Positions 62,631 through 64,000 of a stretch of 64,000 nucleotides of DNA are shown one piece after another. The notes under the pieces were generated by a model. That model made no database searches. It was not told where the DNA came from and was given only the letters and a program-made list of their open reading frames with translations. This DNA is from Marinobacter fuscus (GTDB taxonomy: Bacteria; Pseudomonadota; Gammaproteobacteria; Pseudomonadales; Oleiphilaceae), in assembly GCF_003007675.1 (NCBI RefSeq), contig NZ_PXNP01000004.1, positions 1 to 64,000 on the forward strand. Direction: 5' to 3'. The translations under genes and the position numbers were made by a program. Position 1 is the stretch's first letter. Each line of letters begins with the position of its first letter.

Positions 62631-64000
62631 TCAGGACGAGCAGCTGATGTTCAGGTGTTTGCCCCAGTCTGGGGGCAAGGCGGCGTAATGGTCGAATTCC
62701 GGTTGTTCGTCGAAGGGGTTGGCCAGAACCCGCAACAGTTCATGCATGGGCTGATAGTCGCCGTTCTGGGCTTCAACGATGACTTGCTGGGCCAGGTAGT
62801 TGCGCAGGATGTATTTCGGGTTGGTGCGGCGCATGGCGTGTTCGCGGGCATCGTGGGCGCGGGTTTCCTGCTGCAGTCGGGCTTCGTACCGTTGCAGCCA
62901 TTCGTCGGCCACGCTGCGGTCGACAAACAGATCCCGAACCGGTGCGCTGCCATGACTGTGCAGATTCGACAGCCCACGGAAGAATCGGGTGTAGTCGATG
63001 TGGTGTTCATGCAGCATGCTGAAGGTGTCCATGATCAGCGACATGTCACTGTCATCCGGCTCATCCAGCCCGAGCTTTGCCCGCATCAGATCTCTGAAAT
63101 GGTTGTTGTAGGCGTTTTCGTACACCTGCAGGCACTCGCGAACGGTATCTTCCTCCATGACCGGTAACAGGGCGGTGGCCAGGTATTGGCAGTTGATGAA
63201 GCCCATTTGGGGCTGCCGGTTGTAGGCGTACCGGCCCTGATGATCGGAGTGGTTGCAGATAAAACCGGCATCGAAGTCGTCGAGGAAGGCGTAGGGGCCG
63301 TAGTCGAAGGTGTCGCCAATGATCGACATGTTGTCGCTGTTCATCACGCCGTGGCAGAACCCGACCGCCTGCCATTTTGCGATCAGCCGGGCAGTGCGCT
63401 CCACCACCTCTTCAAACCAGCGGCGGTGGCGCTGTTCTTCCGGCAGGCTGATCAGGTGTGGGAAGTGCAGGGCAATGACGTGTTCCAGCAAGCTCTTGAG
63501 AGTTTCAGGCCCTTCGTGATGAGCGGCGAATTCGAAATGGCCAAAGCGTATGTGGCTGTTGGCCACGCGCATCAGAGCGGCGGCCGTTTCGATGGATTCC
63601 CTCCGTACCGGGTCTTTGGCGCTGATCATGAACAGTGCCCGGGTGGTGGGAATGCCCAGCCCGTGCATGGCTTCGCTGCACAGGTATTCACGAACAGTGG
63701 AACGCAGCACGGCCCGGCCGTCGCCGAAGCGGGAGTAGGGCGTGGTGCCAGCGCCTTTCAGGTGCCAGTCCCAACGCTTGCCATCGGGCCCCAGTGTTTC
63801 CCAGAGCAAAAGCCCCCGGCCATCGCCCAATTCAGGATTATAGACACCGAACTGGTGGCCGGTGTACTTCATCGCTACCGGATCCATACCCTCCAGCAGT
63901 TCGGCACCGGCGCCAATGGCGGCCCAGTCGTTTTCATTCTGAACATGAAATCCCATCTGCGCTGCCAGAGTATGGTTAAAGCACACCATGCGCGGCTTGC
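62631..64000 (-). CDS. selO: protein adenylyltransferase SelO (YdiU), 5' part outside the window
   Basis: The last about 455 codons of SelO; the gene continues past the window edge (frame open to 64000). SelO is a pseudokinase-fold enzyme that transfers AMP to proteins during oxidative stress. Visible: KYTGHQFGVYNPELGDGRG, HLKGAGTTPYSRFGDGRAVLRSTVREYL, FCHGVMNSDNMSI and YAFLDDFDAGFICNHSD. The protein ends in ISCSS; the cysteine three from the end takes the place of selenocysteine in vertebrate SelO. No frameshift is seen. Confidence 0.95.
   Translation of the reverse strand, partial: KPRMVCFNHTLAAQMGFHVQNENDWAAIGAGAELLEGMDPVAMKYTGHQFGVYNPELGDGRGLLLWETLGPDGKRWDWHLKGAGTTPYSRFGDGRAVLRSTVREYLCSEAMHGLGIPTTRALFMISAKDPVRRESIETAAALMRVANSHIRFGHFEFAAHHEGPETLKSLLEHVIALHFPHLISLPEEQRHRRWFEEVVERTARLIAKWQAVGFCHGVMNSDNMSIIGDTFDYGPYAFLDDFDAGFICNHSDHQGRYAYNRQPQMGFINCQYLATALLPVMEEDTVRECLQVYENAYNNHFRDLMRAKLGLDEPDDSDMSLIMDTFSMLHEHHIDYTRFFRGLSNLHSHGSAPVRDLFVDRSVADEWLQRYEARLQQETRAHDAREHAMRRTNPKYILRNYLAQQVIVEAQNGDYQPMHELLRVLANPFDEQPEFDHYAALPPDWGKHLNISCSS

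Noticed and set aside
62572-62640. Short frames beginning MYRGLTP in several places
   Set aside because: They are translations of the GTACCGGGGTCTGACCCC palindrome arm and recur wherever the repeat occurs.

Overview
The window looks like chromosomal DNA from a motile marine gammaproteobacterium, most like Marinobacter. The grounds are an MvaT-family H-NS protein, a SapC-family protein, a DctP-type TRAP binding protein, Pseudomonas-like A-band rhamnan genes, a polar-type fliC-flaG-fliD-fliS block with sigma-28 promoters, and housekeeping genes (sbcB, argG, yajQ, selO) of gammaproteobacterial type. The genus is inferred from overall protein flavour. No rRNA, tRNA or CRISPR array was found.

Layout. 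1-1330: a pair of small membrane-protein genes, probably the 3' remnant of an antibacterial effector plus its partner. 1355-5490: one RTX/cadherin-like adhesin gene bracketed by matching direct repeats. 5685-10263: an orphan TRAP solute-binding protein, two lipoproteins, a sugar transferase and a SapC protein. 10341-13706: a three-gene Gtr module (large membrane protein, GtrB, GtrA) of the kind that decorates O-antigen. 13756-23945: an ABC-exported D-rhamnan-like O-polysaccharide locus. On the minus strand it has a methyltransferase/double-glycosyltransferase fusion, wzm, wzt and rmd, each joined by a 4-base ATGA overlap; diverging from it on the plus strand are a WbpY-like transferase, gmd and a WbpZ-like transferase. 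23988-29017: nucleotide-sugar dehydrogenase, MvaT-like regulator, a REC-CheX plus PAS-GGDEF signalling pair and a secreted protein. 29066-35133: sbcB, a small DUF559 nuclease gene sitting between two arrays of CT-rich palindromes, a TPR protein and a pRiA4b ORF-3-like protein. 35134-38476: an accessory insertion with an IS1380-family element and a second effector-like/membrane-protein pair, flanked by copies of the same repeat block. 38599-51803: rmlBDAC, then a flagellin gene, then a six-gene sugar-modification island (VioA-like aminotransferase, WbqC, methyltransferase, two more DegT-fold proteins, a 1182-residue glycosyltransferase). 51955-56677: second flagellin, flaG, fliD, fliS. 56996-64000: argG, an AraC regulator, a response regulator with a degenerate GGDEF domain, yajQ, an AmpG-like permease and the 3' part of selO.

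How the genes fit together. Two glycan systems dominate. Gmd and Rmd would convert GDP-mannose to GDP-D-rhamnose for the polymer exported by Wzm/Wzt, and the Gtr module could decorate it. RmlABCD would supply dTDP-L-rhamnose and the dTDP-4-keto-6-deoxyglucose intermediate that a VioA-type enzyme aminates. Because those genes lie between two flagellin genes, the likely acceptor is flagellin, as in the viosamine-containing flagellin glycan of Pseudomonas syringae. Two families of palindromic repeats (GGGGTCTGACCCC type and CCCCTCTCCC type) occupy many gene ends and mark the borders of the accessory modules.
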